A stretch of DNA of 64,000 bases from JBMYTN01 sp049604415. Its GTDB lineage: Bacteria; Pseudomonadota; Alphaproteobacteria; Rhodospirillales; Rhodospirillaceae. The stretch covers positions 1-64,000 of the forward strand of contig JBMYTN010000002.1 of assembly GCA_049604415.1 (NCBI GenBank), read 5' to 3'. Shown here one piece after another: positions 8,939 to 17,250 of the stretch (the stretch's first letter is position 1; each line of letters begins with the position of its first letter). Under the pieces are notes generated by a model. It was not told the origin of the DNA and did not search any database. It worked only from the letters and a program-made list of their open reading frames with translations. The position numbers and the translations under genes were made by a program.

Positions 8939-9110
8939 CGGATTTCGGGTGTGAAAAGGACACTGTCCACCCCCTATCGGCGAATCCGACCCCCTGGATG
9001 GGGCTTTCCTTTTGCTTTTGGGTCGGCAAAGCACTAAATCTATCGCCCCTGTTTTTCCCTTGCGCCCTCTCCTTTGCGCGGTTTCGCAACGCAGTTCAGG
9101 TTTTGCCAGC

Positions 9111-10031
9111 ATGTCCGACCCGACCGTTCCTTCCCCTCCAACCGGTTCCGCTGACGCTGATGCCAGCGCCGCCTTGGACGAGGCACGCGCGGAGATCGAC
9201 CGGATCGACGATGCGATCCAGGATCTGTTGGTCCGGCGCTCGGAAATGGTCGACATCATCCGCGCCGCCAAGGCCGGGTCCGGCGGCAGCATTCTGCGGC
9301 CCGGGCGCGAGGCCTCGGTGTTGCGTCGTCTGATGCAACGCTCGCGCGGGGTGTTCCCTCGGCCCGTCATTGTGCGGATCTGGCGCGAGATCTTTTCCGC
9401 CCTGGTTGCACTGCAGGACCGCCTAACCTTGGCGGTTTGGATGCCTGAGCGGGGTGCGGGCTATTTGGAAGTCGCGCGCAACCAATATGGCAGTCTGACG
9501 GCGGCCTCGGTGCACCAAACCCCGGCCCAGGTGGTGCAGGAGATCGTTGATGATCGCGCCACGGTCGGGGTGTTGCCCTTGCCCCAATCCGAGGCCGATT
9601 TTGCCTGGTGGACCAATTTGCTGTCCAACCAGGCTGACAGCCCCCGTGTGGTCGCGCGTTTGCCCTTCCAGCCGGGTCGGGATGATCTGCCCGAAGCCCT
9701 GGCGGTGGCAAAGGTCAAACCGGAAGCCTCTGATGGGCCGGACAACACTTTGTTGGTTTTGGAGTGCAGCGCCGATATCAGCCGCGCCAGTCTGATGGGG
9801 GCCTTGAGCAAGGCAGACATCACCGCCGTTGGCGTCATGGACAGCCGGTCCTTGGACGAGGATACCCGTCTGCATCTGATTGAGATTGATGGCTTTGTCG
9901 ACGGCCAGGATGTGCGGTTGAAGGATCTGGAGCAGGGATCGGACGGTCGCATTGCCCATGCGGTGGTTATCGGTGCCTATGCGGTGCCGCTGAGTGCGGC
10001 GGACATGGCTCCTCCGGCTGGAGGGCGCTGA
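9111..10031 (+). CDS. Chorismate mutase with long C-terminal extension
   Basis: Residues about 20-110 form an AroQ-type chorismate mutase: LDEARAEIDRIDDAIQDLLV, RRSEMVDIIRAAK and a second helix with REASVLRRLM; this enzyme converts chorismate to prephenate. The remaining roughly 190 residues contain AVWMPERGAGYLEVARNQYG, VGVLPLPQSE and a C-terminal section like an ACT/regulatory region, reminiscent of the prephenate dehydratase binding fold. A dehydratase activity is not evident because the dehydratase TRF motif is absent. The ATG at 9111 is chosen over upstream in-frame codons because the preceding region is not conserved-looking. Two bases separate it from hisC, and tyrC overlaps hisC: a three-gene aromatic amino acid operon. 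Confidence 0.85.
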   Translation: MSDPTVPSPPTGSADADASAALDEARAEIDRIDDAIQDLLVRRSEMVDIIRAAKAGSGGSILRPGREASVLRRLMQRSRGVFPRPVIVRIWREIFSALVALQDRLTLAVWMPERGAGYLEVARNQYGSLTAASVHQTPAQVVQEIVDDRATVGVLPLPQSEADFAWWTNLLSNQADSPRVVARLPFQPGRDDLPEALAVAKVKPEASDGPDNTLLVLECSADISRASLMGALSKADITAVGVMDSRSLDEDTRLHLIEIDGFVDGQDVRLKDLEQGSDGRIAHAVVIGAYAVPLSAADMAPPAGGR

Positions 10032-10033
10032 AC

Positions 10034-11158
10034 ATGGCTGCCCTTCCGCAACCGCGTCCGGGCGTTCTGGACATCAAACCCTATGTCGGCGGCGAGTCTA
10101 AGCTGCCCGGCGGGGTGAAGCCGATTAAGCTGTCCTCCAATGAAGGGGCCTTGGGTCCCAGCCCCATGGCCGTCGCCGCCATGCGTGACGCGGCGCTGTC
10201 CATGCACCGCTATCCCGATGGCGGGGCGGCGGATCTGCGCGACGCCATTGGCACAGTCCAGGGGCTGGACCCGGAACGGATCTCGGTCGGGGCCGGGTCC
10301 GATGAGCTGATTGCCTTGCTGTGCCAAGGCTATCTTGGTGTTGGCGATAATATCGTCCAATCCGCCCATGGCTTTTTGATGTATTCGATCTACGCCAAGG
10401 CTCGGGGGGCGGAGACTTTGTTCGCGCCGGAAACGGCGGATCTGCGCACCGATGTCGATGCCATGCTCGATCAGGTCAATGAACGCACCCGGATCGTTTT
10501 TGTCGCCAATCCGAACAACCCCACCGGCACCCATATTCCGCCCGAAGAGATCAAGCGGCTGCGGGCGGGGCTTCGCGACGACATTATTCTGGTGCTCGAC
10601 GCCGCCTATGCGGAATTTGTTGAACGCAATGATTATGAGTCCGGGGTCAGTCTGGTTGACGAGGCACCGAACACGGTGATGCTGCGCACCTTTTCCAAGA
10701 TCTATGGCTTGGGCGGGGCGCGGGTCGGCTGGTGCTATGCGTCCGCCCATGTGGTCGATGTGCTCAACCGGGTCCGGGGGCCGTTCAACACCGCTGCCCC
10801 GGCGCAGGCAGCCGCTGCGGCGGCGATGCGCGATATTGCTTTCACCGATCTGTGCCGGAGCCATAACAGCTATTGGCTGACCAAAACCCGCGATGCCTTG
10901 CAAGCGCTCGGCCTGAACCCCACCGACAGCGTCTGTAACTTTGCCGTGCCCCGGTTTGATCCGGACGGCCCGTTCAGTGCTGCCGGGGCGGACGCGTTTT
11001 TACGTGCCCGGGGCCTGATCACCCGGCGGATTGGCGGCTATGGGCTGCCCAACGCCTTGCGGATCAGCATTGGCCGGGAAGATGAAATGCGCCTGTGCCT
11101 GGAGGCCCTGACCGCCTATTGCGCCGGGGACCCGGCCGAAGCGGAATCCTTGGCATGA
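10034..11158 (+). CDS. hisC: Histidinol-phosphate / aromatic aminotransferase
   Basis: A 374-residue fold-type I PLP aminotransferase of the HisC family. Visible are IKLSSNEGALGPSP (substrate and phosphate contact), the NPNNPTGT turn, VLDAAYAEF (PLP Asp and Tyr), and the Schiff-base lysine in TFSKIYGLGGARVGW; RIGGYGLPNALRISIG carries the C-terminal carboxylate-binding arginine. HisC enzymes transaminate imidazole acetol phosphate, and many also accept phenylpyruvate, 4-hydroxyphenylpyruvate or prephenate. Its position between chorismate mutase and prephenate dehydrogenase suggests the aromatic role here, perhaps in addition to histidine synthesis. It overlaps tyrC by four bases. Confidence 0.93.
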   Translation: MAALPQPRPGVLDIKPYVGGESKLPGGVKPIKLSSNEGALGPSPMAVAAMRDAALSMHRYPDGGAADLRDAIGTVQGLDPERISVGAGSDELIALLCQGYLGVGDNIVQSAHGFLMYSIYAKARGAETLFAPETADLRTDVDAMLDQVNERTRIVFVANPNNPTGTHIPPEEIKRLRAGLRDDIILVLDAAYAEFVERNDYESGVSLVDEAPNTVMLRTFSKIYGLGGARVGWCYASAHVVDVLNRVRGPFNTAAPAQAAAAAAMRDIAFTDLCRSHNSYWLTKTRDALQALGLNPTDSVCNFAVPRFDPDGPFSAAGADAFLRARGLITRRIGGYGLPNALRISIGREDEMRLCLEALTAYCAGDPAEAESLA

Positions 11159-12078
11159 GTGGGGGCATGACCGGGGACAAAAGCGGGGCCGGGACGCCAG
11201 CGCCTTTGTTCCAGCGGATTTGCTATGTCGGCATTGGGTTGATCGGGTCCTCGCTGGCCCATGTGGTCAACCGCGATGGGCTGGCTGGCGAAACCGTTGC
11301 CGTCGCCCGCAACCAAGAAACCTTGGACAAGGCTCTGGCGCTGGGGCTTGTCGACAGCGTCACCACGGATTTGACCGAAGGGGTTGCCGGGGCGGATCTT
11401 GTGATGATCTGCACTCCGGTGGGCACCTATAATGCCATTGCCAAAACCATGGCCCCGGCCTTGGCCGAGGGCGCGATCGTCTCCGATGTTGGCTCAATCA
11501 AGCGGGCGGTGATTGATGCGGTCAAACCGCATCTGCCAGACCACGTCTCCTTTGTGCCCGGCCACCCGATTGCCGGAACGGAAAAGAGCGGCCCCGAGGC
11601 GGGCTTCCCGGAATTGTTCCAGGGCCGCTGGTGCTTGCTGACCCCGGAAGCCGGGACCGACCGGGCAGCGATTGACAAGGTCGCGGCCCTGTGGCGCAGC
11701 GCGGGCATGATCCTGGAGGAGATGGACCCGGATCACCATGACAAGGTCTTGGCGATCACCTCCCATTTGCCGCATTTGATCGCCTACACCATTGTCGGCA
11801 CGGCGTCAGAGCTGGAAGACGATCTGCAGCGCGAGGTGATCAAATTTTCCGCCAGCGGCTTCCGCGACTTCACCCGGATTGCGGCCAGCGATCCGGTGAT
11901 GTGGCGCGATGTGTTTTTGAACAACACCGAGGCGGTGATGGAGATCCTGCAGCGATTTTCTGAGGATCTCTCGACCATGCAGCGCGCGATCCGGCGCGGC
12001 GATGGCGACACCTTGGAAGAGGTGTTCACCAAAACGCGCGCTATCCGCAAAGGGGTGATCGACGCCAAGCAGGCGTGA
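11155..12078 (+). CDS. tyrC: Prephenate/arogenate dehydrogenase
   Basis: The 307-residue protein is a TyrA-family NAD(P)-dependent dehydrogenase making 4-hydroxyphenylpyruvate or tyrosine. An N-terminal Rossmann motif ICYVGIGLIGSSLA is followed by VDSVTTDLTEGVAGADLVMICTPVG, SDVGSIKRAV, the catalytic-histidine region FVPGHPIAGTEKSGPEAG, and DHHDKVLAITSHLPHLIAY. No ACT domain is attached, as usual for alphaproteobacterial TyrC. Its ATG overlaps the hisC stop (ATGA), so it is translated from the same message. The convergent neighbour is the ArsC-like gene 8 bases past its stop. Confidence 0.94.
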   Translation: MSGGMTGDKSGAGTPAPLFQRICYVGIGLIGSSLAHVVNRDGLAGETVAVARNQETLDKALALGLVDSVTTDLTEGVAGADLVMICTPVGTYNAIAKTMAPALAEGAIVSDVGSIKRAVIDAVKPHLPDHVSFVPGHPIAGTEKSGPEAGFPELFQGRWCLLTPEAGTDRAAIDKVAALWRSAGMILEEMDPDHHDKVLAITSHLPHLIAYTIVGTASELEDDLQREVIKFSASGFRDFTRIAASDPVMWRDVFLNNTEAVMEILQRFSEDLSTMQRAIRRGDGDTLEEVFTKTRAIRKGVIDAKQA

Positions 12079-12086
12079 TCTGACCG

Positions 12087-12437
12087 TTATGCGGTAAAGA
12101 CCGCCGCATAGCGCTCCGGCTTAAAGCCAACTTCCAGAGCCTCCCCGGCTTCCAAGACCGGGCGTTTGATCATCGAAGGCTGGGCTAGCATCAATTGGAT
12201 GGCCTTGGCCTGATCCAGGTTCTCTTTGTCTTCAGGCGGTAGCTTGCGGAAGGTCATCCCGGCCTTGTTCAGGACCTTCTCCCAGCCCGCCGTTGCGCAC
12301 CAGCGCTCCAGGGCCTGTTGGGTCACGCCGGTTTTCTTATAGTCGTGGAACGCATAGGCGACGCCTTGGTCATCCAGCCAGGTGAACGCCTTCTTCATGG
12401 TGCTGCAGTTTTTGATGCCATAAATGGTCACGGACAT
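12087..12437 (-). CDS. ArsC/Spx-like reductase (YffB type)
   Basis: A 116-residue thioredoxin-fold protein of the ArsC superfamily. The active loop reads IYGIKNCSTMKKAF with a single cysteine, DYKKTGV follows, and a typical C-terminal PSMIKRPVLE block contains the conserved Lys-Arg-Pro. Length and the NCSTMKK signature match YffB-like proteins rather than true arsenate reductases; members bind glutathione, and the physiological role is unclear. No ars genes are nearby, which argues against arsenic resistance. Upstream lie about 120 bases before the stop-side of the dikinase-like gene, so it probably has its own promoter. Confidence 0.88.
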   Translation of the reverse strand: MSVTIYGIKNCSTMKKAFTWLDDQGVAYAFHDYKKTGVTQQALERWCATAGWEKVLNKAGMTFRKLPPEDKENLDQAKAIQLMLAQPSMIKRPVLEAGEALEVGFKPERYAAVFTA

Positions 12438-12560
12438 GGGTTGGTTTGGTCCTCTTTAGGCTGTCGGAAACGGTGAGGGGGTCTTGAGAGATCTTGGGCT
12501 CGATGGCCGACAAACAAGGCTTGAAGGGTCCGCAGTCACTCAAGCTGACGAGACCCAGGC

Positions 12561-15122
12561 TTAAGCGGCGCAAGTCGGATCGGAGAGGCGGGTGATCAGC
12601 CCCCGGGTGCCATCGACCCGGATGCGGTCCCCGGTTTTCAGATGGTCAAACACCCTGCGCACCGCCATCACCGCTGGCAAGCCCAACTCCCGGGCCGAGA
12701 CCGCGCCATGGGATAGCGGCCCACCGCTTTGGGTCACCACCGCTTTGGCCACGCCAAACAGTGGGGTCCAGGTGGGATTGGTGGTTGGGGCGACCAAGAT
12801 TGCGCCTTTGGGGAAGGCAGCAAAGTCCGACGGTCCCCGGACCACAAACACCGGGCCTTCCACTTGACCGGCACTGCCCGGGACGCCCTGGAGCGCATCA
12901 TCATCGGCTCCTTGCTGGAGAGGGGCTGATCCGATGCTCTCGCGGTCCCAAACCGGGGTCTCTGCGGCGTTTCGGAAATGGGCCTCTTTGGCCGCTTGGA
13001 TCACTGGCTGCAACGCGCCCCAAGCGCCCGTCTCGGCGGCCTGGCTCAGTTGGCGTGGCGTAGCGTAAAACACATCTAGCGGGTCCTCAATCACGCCAGC
13101 CGCCACCAAACGGCCTCCCAGTTGCAGCAGACCCCGTCGCAGCACTGGGGTCAGGCGGGCGGAATGGTAATGCTCCAGGTCATCCAGCTCGGTATAGCGC
13201 TGCGCCAGGGAGATCAACTCTGATAGGGCATCGGCCTGATCTGCAGGCAGTCTGGCACAGAGGCGGGCCGCCAGTTTTTGGGCGCTGGCGTGGGTTGGCT
13301 GTGCCGCGTCCAGTGATTGGGCTGCTGGTTCATCGGCTTCGCGGGCCATCAACGGGATCAGCAAGCCCAGGACCTGCCAGGGGGCCTCGCCCCAGGTCGG
13401 ATGGATCGGGTCGATATCCACTTCCCGGTGACCATGCTGGCGCAGGAAACGGCGGAACGCCTTGGCAAAGGCCGGGAAGGTTTCTAACCCCCGCCCATCG
13501 CCATAGCGGACCGGATCCGCCATCTCAGACAGCAGCTCCGGCAAGCCTGCGGTGGTGCGGGCCGTATCGGCCAAAGCGCCCAGCGCGGCATTGACATGGC
13601 CAGTCATGGTCACTGCACCGGACAGCAGCTGATCAACATGCTCTGCGGCCATGTCCGGTCCCTCCAGGGCTGTCAAACAATCCAACAACACTCGGCGCAA
13701 CCGGGCTTGGGTGATGGAAATGGCGATATTGGGTTGGAAATACCGCCTACCGCGCTCGGCCACCTTTTGCACATGCGCCCATACCGCTTCCGGCGATAAG
13801 GGGTTCAGCGGCTTGGTGCCAAGCTGGCTGACATCACGCAGGAAGGGACCGAGCTCTTCCAGCCATTGATCAGGGAGATCCCGTATCCAGGGCGATTGAT
13901 CGAGGATCTGCGGCAGGGCGTGAAGCAAACGGGCTTTGTCCTTCGGGAGTGCGGATGTTTGGCCCAAATACAGCTCAACGGCCGTTTGATTGCCATAGAC
14001 CCAGCCATCGAAGCTGTCGAACCATTTCCCGGACAATGGCGGCAGACCCATTAGTGTCAGGGAATAGCGCAAGGAGTGATGAAAGCCCTGGTCAATGAGC
14101 GCCCAGGATAGCGGCGTCATGGCCGTCGGGAAGCGCTCAGCGGATTCATCGCGGGTCCAGCGGGCCGGGAAGACAGTCACTGGGCGGGATTGCAGCAGCC
14201 ACAACACCCCCTCGGCGAAGCCCCATTCGATGTCCTGCGGAAAGCGGAACTGGGTCTCAGCCGCCTGCACCAAGGCCTGTACCTGATGCAGTTCAGTGGC
14301 CGACAGGCAGGGTTGATGGGTCTCCGCAGCGCTTAAGGGCGTGGCTTCGGTCCCGCTGCTTCCATCGCGCTTGGCCTGGATCAGGGCAGATTTTTGGCCC
14401 ATCGTGGCCTCCAAGATCACGCCATCGGCTTTGCGGATCCGCCATTGATCGACCTCAGTGCTGCCATCGACCACCGCCTCCCCCAGCCCGGGATGGGCAT
14501 TGACGACCAGCTCGTCCAGCGCCCCGGTGATCGGGTTCATGCTGAAGCCGACTCCGGCTGCGGAACAGGGCACCATGGTCTGCACAACACAGGCCATGCC
14601 AGCCTGGCTGAGCGGAATGGCTTTTTCGGTGCGATAGGCAACTGCCCGGTCGCTCCAGAGCGAGACAAAGCCCTCTCGGATCTTCTCCAGCACCCTCTCC
14701 GGACCGCGACAGTTCAAAAACGTATCATGTTGTCCGGCAAAGGCTGCGTCCTGTTGATCTTCCTGAGTGCCCGAGGAGCGCACGGCCCAGCCTTGCTGGC
14801 CTCTGGGATCGAGCACCGCCAGGTGATCGCGGATTTCGGTTTGCAGCGACACCGGAAGCGGAAGGGCGGCGATCCGGTGGCGAATGTCCTGCAGATGGGA
14901 GGAGCGGTGATCAGGCGCGAGAGCGTCCAACTGGTACAGGAGATCCTCCAGCGCCGGGTCTTGGGCGATGTGGTCCTGATAGGCCGCCGTGGTCACACAA
15001 AAACCGGTGGGCACGCGGAACCCGGCTTGGGTCAGGGTGGCCAGATTGGCCCCTTTGCCCCCGGTTTGGATCTTGTCGCAGGCGTCTTGGTCGGTGAACA
15101 GCAGGGTATAGATGCGGGACAT
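12561..15122 (-). CDS. PEP/pyruvate-binding dikinase-like protein (rifampicin phosphotransferase-like)
   Basis: The 853-residue protein has the three-part layout of pyruvate-water dikinase relatives. The N-terminal ATP-grasp starts GGKGANLATLTQAGFRVPTGFC, continues AVRSSGTQEDQQDAAFAGQHDTFLN, and has DIEWGFAEGVLWLLQSRPV. A central helical region of unknown specificity covers about 330-750. The C-terminal phosphohistidine domain has SGGPLSHGAVSARELGLPAV, with His805 as the phospho-carrier. The PEP-binding TIM barrel of PEP synthase is absent, so it should phosphorylate some acceptor through ATP to AMP plus phosphate, as rifampicin phosphotransferase does. The acceptor is unknown. An AGGAGA precedes the ATG, 15 bases after the PAP2 stop: same operon as the PAP2 and acyltransferase genes. 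Confidence 0.85.
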   Translation of the reverse strand: MSRIYTLLFTDQDACDKIQTGGKGANLATLTQAGFRVPTGFCVTTAAYQDHIAQDPALEDLLYQLDALAPDHRSSHLQDIRHRIAALPLPVSLQTEIRDHLAVLDPRGQQGWAVRSSGTQEDQQDAAFAGQHDTFLNCRGPERVLEKIREGFVSLWSDRAVAYRTEKAIPLSQAGMACVVQTMVPCSAAGVGFSMNPITGALDELVVNAHPGLGEAVVDGSTEVDQWRIRKADGVILEATMGQKSALIQAKRDGSSGTEATPLSAAETHQPCLSATELHQVQALVQAAETQFRFPQDIEWGFAEGVLWLLQSRPVTVFPARWTRDESAERFPTAMTPLSWALIDQGFHHSLRYSLTLMGLPPLSGKWFDSFDGWVYGNQTAVELYLGQTSALPKDKARLLHALPQILDQSPWIRDLPDQWLEELGPFLRDVSQLGTKPLNPLSPEAVWAHVQKVAERGRRYFQPNIAISITQARLRRVLLDCLTALEGPDMAAEHVDQLLSGAVTMTGHVNAALGALADTARTTAGLPELLSEMADPVRYGDGRGLETFPAFAKAFRRFLRQHGHREVDIDPIHPTWGEAPWQVLGLLIPLMAREADEPAAQSLDAAQPTHASAQKLAARLCARLPADQADALSELISLAQRYTELDDLEHYHSARLTPVLRRGLLQLGGRLVAAGVIEDPLDVFYATPRQLSQAAETGAWGALQPVIQAAKEAHFRNAAETPVWDRESIGSAPLQQGADDDALQGVPGSAGQVEGPVFVVRGPSDFAAFPKGAILVAPTTNPTWTPLFGVAKAVVTQSGGPLSHGAVSARELGLPAVMAVRRVFDHLKTGDRIRVDGTRGLITRLSDPTCAA

Positions 15123-15137
15123 GGATTGTCTCCTAGG

Positions 15138-16046
15138 TTAACGGGCGTGATCGGCCCGGAGCAGAGCGAAGGCGAGGGCGGTCACGGCGGCCCCGACCAA
15201 CAGGTCAACGCCGTAGTGGAACCGGAGATAGACGGTGGACAGCCACAGGCCGATGCAGACCGGCAGCCAAAGCCAAAACCGCCACCGGACATGGGTTCTG
15301 TCGAAGCAGAGCAGATAGGCTGAAACGGCCAGATGCAGGCTGGGAAAGACGTCGGAATAATTGGTGCCGTGGGGGTAAAGGGTCTGGTTCAACCAGGTGA
15401 TCCAATAGCCCTGCAGCGGGGCGGCGAACTGGTTGGACATCGCCAGATAGGGGCCCAAGGCGGGCATGACGCTATAGCCCAGGAACCCAATGCCATAGAT
15501 CAGGAACAACCCGGCGAAGAACCGCTTTGCCACCGGGAGCGGGGCGCGGAGATAGCGGATCACCGACAGCACCAAATAGGGGAAAAACAGCACGTAGCAG
15601 AGGCTGAGCAGCTCCGTGAGCCAGGGCGTTGCGATCCCCGAAAGCCACAGGGCTGGTGTTTGACCGAACAGGGCCGCATCCCAATGCGCAAGCACAGCAT
15701 CCACCTTTTCGGGATGCATGAGGGGGATGGCGGTTTTCATCTGCACGAACACGGCGTTCATGATCACGGGGTAATAGGCCAGCCGCAGCCGCCAGCGCAG
15801 GGCCGTCGGCTTTTGCCGGGTCCACCAGACCAGCCCCAGGCCGCCGAGCACCAAGCCAGCGTGAAACAGTACAGAGGACAACGCGTCCGGTCCCGCAAAG
15901 GCCAAGCGGATGGCGGAGAGGGTCAGGTAACCCAGGAATGCGGCTTCATGGAGCAGCAGCCCGCTGTGGCGTTCCAGCCATCCCGCGTCAGCGGGTTTGG
16001 CTTGGCTGTGAAAGGGCTGTGTCGGTGTCTGCAGGGCGGTGGTCAT
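15138..16046 (-). CDS. PAP2-superfamily membrane protein (Aur1/Ipt1-like branch)
   Basis: This 302-residue integral membrane protein has about six helices. It carries the PAP2_3 signature in its C-terminal half: FPSLHLAVSAYLLCF, then STVYLRFHYGVDLLVG, giving the two catalytic histidines and the aspartate. This branch includes inositol-phosphoryl-ceramide synthases and lipid phosphotransferases rather than plain phosphatidate phosphatases. GGAGG precedes the ATG at 16046, and that ATG overlaps the acyltransferase stop by one base (TGATG). It is thus coupled to a lipid acyltransferase upstream and to a dikinase-like gene downstream. A lipid head-group transfer or dephosphorylation role is inferred. 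Confidence 0.87.
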   Translation of the reverse strand: MTTALQTPTQPFHSQAKPADAGWLERHSGLLLHEAAFLGYLTLSAIRLAFAGPDALSSVLFHAGLVLGGLGLVWWTRQKPTALRWRLRLAYYPVIMNAVFVQMKTAIPLMHPEKVDAVLAHWDAALFGQTPALWLSGIATPWLTELLSLCYVLFFPYLVLSVIRYLRAPLPVAKRFFAGLFLIYGIGFLGYSVMPALGPYLAMSNQFAAPLQGYWITWLNQTLYPHGTNYSDVFPSLHLAVSAYLLCFDRTHVRWRFWLWLPVCIGLWLSTVYLRFHYGVDLLVGAAVTALAFALLRADHAR

Positions 16047-17131
16047 CAGCGGATCCTCCGGGTTTGCGGGGGCTGAGCGCGCCAGAGACTCAGGGCGGTC
16101 CGGGCCGCGCCGACCTGACGCAGGCCGCCCAAGATGGAAAGGCCAGCACCTGCAGCGATCAGTGGGCTGGTGAGAAGCCCAAGGGCCAGCAGCAGCAGGG
16201 GCAACCAGAACAGCAGCACGGGTCCACCGATCAAAACCCGCCACAGGCTGATGACATTGGGACCGTCTGCCAGCAGCCGTCCGGCACCAAATCCAGCCAA
16301 CAGGGCCGGGGCGCACAGCAGCAGGGCCAAGGCACAAAGGGGAAGGCTGCACAGGCCCAAGACGGTCTGCCACGGTTGCCGGTGCCGGATCGTTAAGTCC
16401 GCATCGCCGAAGTGATGACGGTGAAACAGGGTCTCCAGGGCCTCAGAAAATTGCTGATGCAGCACGGTCTTGCCGTCCTGTCCGGCTTTGATGTCGGCGC
16501 TGTGCACGGTGATCGGGGGGCCTGCCAAGACCTCGGCAGTGCTGCCATAGGACCAAGGCGCGTCATAGCGCACCGACAGCGGCACAATGGTGAGCTGGGA
16601 ATGGGTCTTGAGAAACCGTTGCGCCAGGCTGGCCGCACCGGTCTCAAAAGGCAGGGGAACCGGGCCCAATGCGCTGGTGCCCTCGGGGAAGATCAGCACA
16701 TCATGGTTGGCCGCCAGGGTCTCAACACAGCGCTCCAGGGCAGCAAGATTGGCTCGGGCGTTCGTGCTGCCCTGGGCTCGGTCTTTTGCCCTGGAGACCG
16801 ACAAGCCCGGGAATAGAATTTTGCCAAGCCAGGAGCGATGCAAATTGGTCGAGAGCACCGGCACAAAGGGACGCGCGAGGGCGGCCCGATAGACAAAGCC
16901 ATCCAGGGCCCCATTGCGGTGCAGCGCCAGATACAGCACCGGACCATGGGTCGGCAGCGCTGTGGGATTGCGAAGGCGGACTTGGCCGAAATAACCCCGG
17001 GCAATCAGGTGGGACAGGGCACCACCCCACCACGCCGGAGCGGCGGAAGGGGTTTCGACGCCCATCCCGATCGTCGGTTGAGCCGACGCGGCGCTGAGGG
17101 GCATCAGGGCGGTGTTTTCCGTGGGGCTCAT
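16046..17131 (-). CDS. PlsC-like 1-acyl-glycerol-3-phosphate acyltransferase with C-terminal membrane domain
   Basis: A 361-residue acyltransferase. The block VLYLALHRNGALDGFVYRA supplies the catalytic His and Asp, though with five residues between them where PlsC normally has four. Later come LSVSRAKDR and the FPEGTSALGP motif (PlsC motif III), and NHDVLIFPEGT is strongly conserved. After about residue 250 there are two or three hydrophobic helices (LCSLPLCALALLLCAPALLA, PVLLFWLPLLLLALGLL) not found in PlsC itself. GGGAGAA precedes the ATG at 17131. It is first gene of the acyltransferase-PAP2-dikinase operon and its promoter carries two palindromes. Confidence 0.85.
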   Translation of the reverse strand: MSPTENTALMPLSAASAQPTIGMGVETPSAAPAWWGGALSHLIARGYFGQVRLRNPTALPTHGPVLYLALHRNGALDGFVYRAALARPFVPVLSTNLHRSWLGKILFPGLSVSRAKDRAQGSTNARANLAALERCVETLAANHDVLIFPEGTSALGPVPLPFETGAASLAQRFLKTHSQLTIVPLSVRYDAPWSYGSTAEVLAGPPITVHSADIKAGQDGKTVLHQQFSEALETLFHRHHFGDADLTIRHRQPWQTVLGLCSLPLCALALLLCAPALLAGFGAGRLLADGPNVISLWRVLIGGPVLLFWLPLLLLALGLLTSPLIAAGAGLSILGGLRQVGAARTALSLWRAQPPQTRRIR

Positions 17132-17155
17132 GGTTGGTTCTCCCGCACCTTTGTT

Positions 17156-17170
17156 TTGAACAATGTTCAA
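17156..17170. promoter_or_regulatory. Palindromic operator O1, TetR type
   Basis: TTGAACAATGTTCAA is a perfect palindrome apart from its central base (arms TTGAACA and TGTTCAA). It lies 24 bases upstream of the acyltransferase ATG and just downstream of the -10 box, where bound repressor would block initiation. A second copy sits 25 bases away centre to centre. Confidence 0.75.
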
Positions 17171-17174
17171 TATA

Positions 17175-17202
17175 ATTATAATGAACAGTGTTCAAAATCA
17201 AG
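17175..17202 (-). promoter_or_regulatory. Promoter of the acyltransferase-PAP2-dikinase operon
   Basis: On the minus strand a consensus TATAAT occupies 17180-17175. A -35-like CTTGAT (17202-17197) lies 16 bases upstream; TTGATT one base over is the alternative. The spacer is filled by operator O2, and O1 begins just downstream of the -10. Confidence 0.6.
17181..17195. promoter_or_regulatory. Palindromic operator O2, TetR type
   Basis: ATGAACAGTGTTCAA contains the palindrome TGAACA-n-TGTTCA, the same 13-base core as the site at 17156-17170. It fills the spacer between the -35 and -10 boxes. No TetR or other regulator gene lies next to the operon, so the repressor would act from elsewhere. Confidence 0.72.
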
Positions 17203-17250
17203 CGAAATGTGAGATCTATCGACCCAGCGGCAGCTTCCCAAGGGTGAGTT

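Noticed and set aside
8821..9110. Possible SAM riboswitch upstream of metXW
   Set aside because: I could not fold the leader into SAM-I or SAM-II consensus elements; a covariance-model search (Rfam) would settle it.
12087..12437. Arsenate reductase
   Set aside because: Single-cysteine NCSTMKK loop and YffB-like C-terminus; no arsenic genes nearby.
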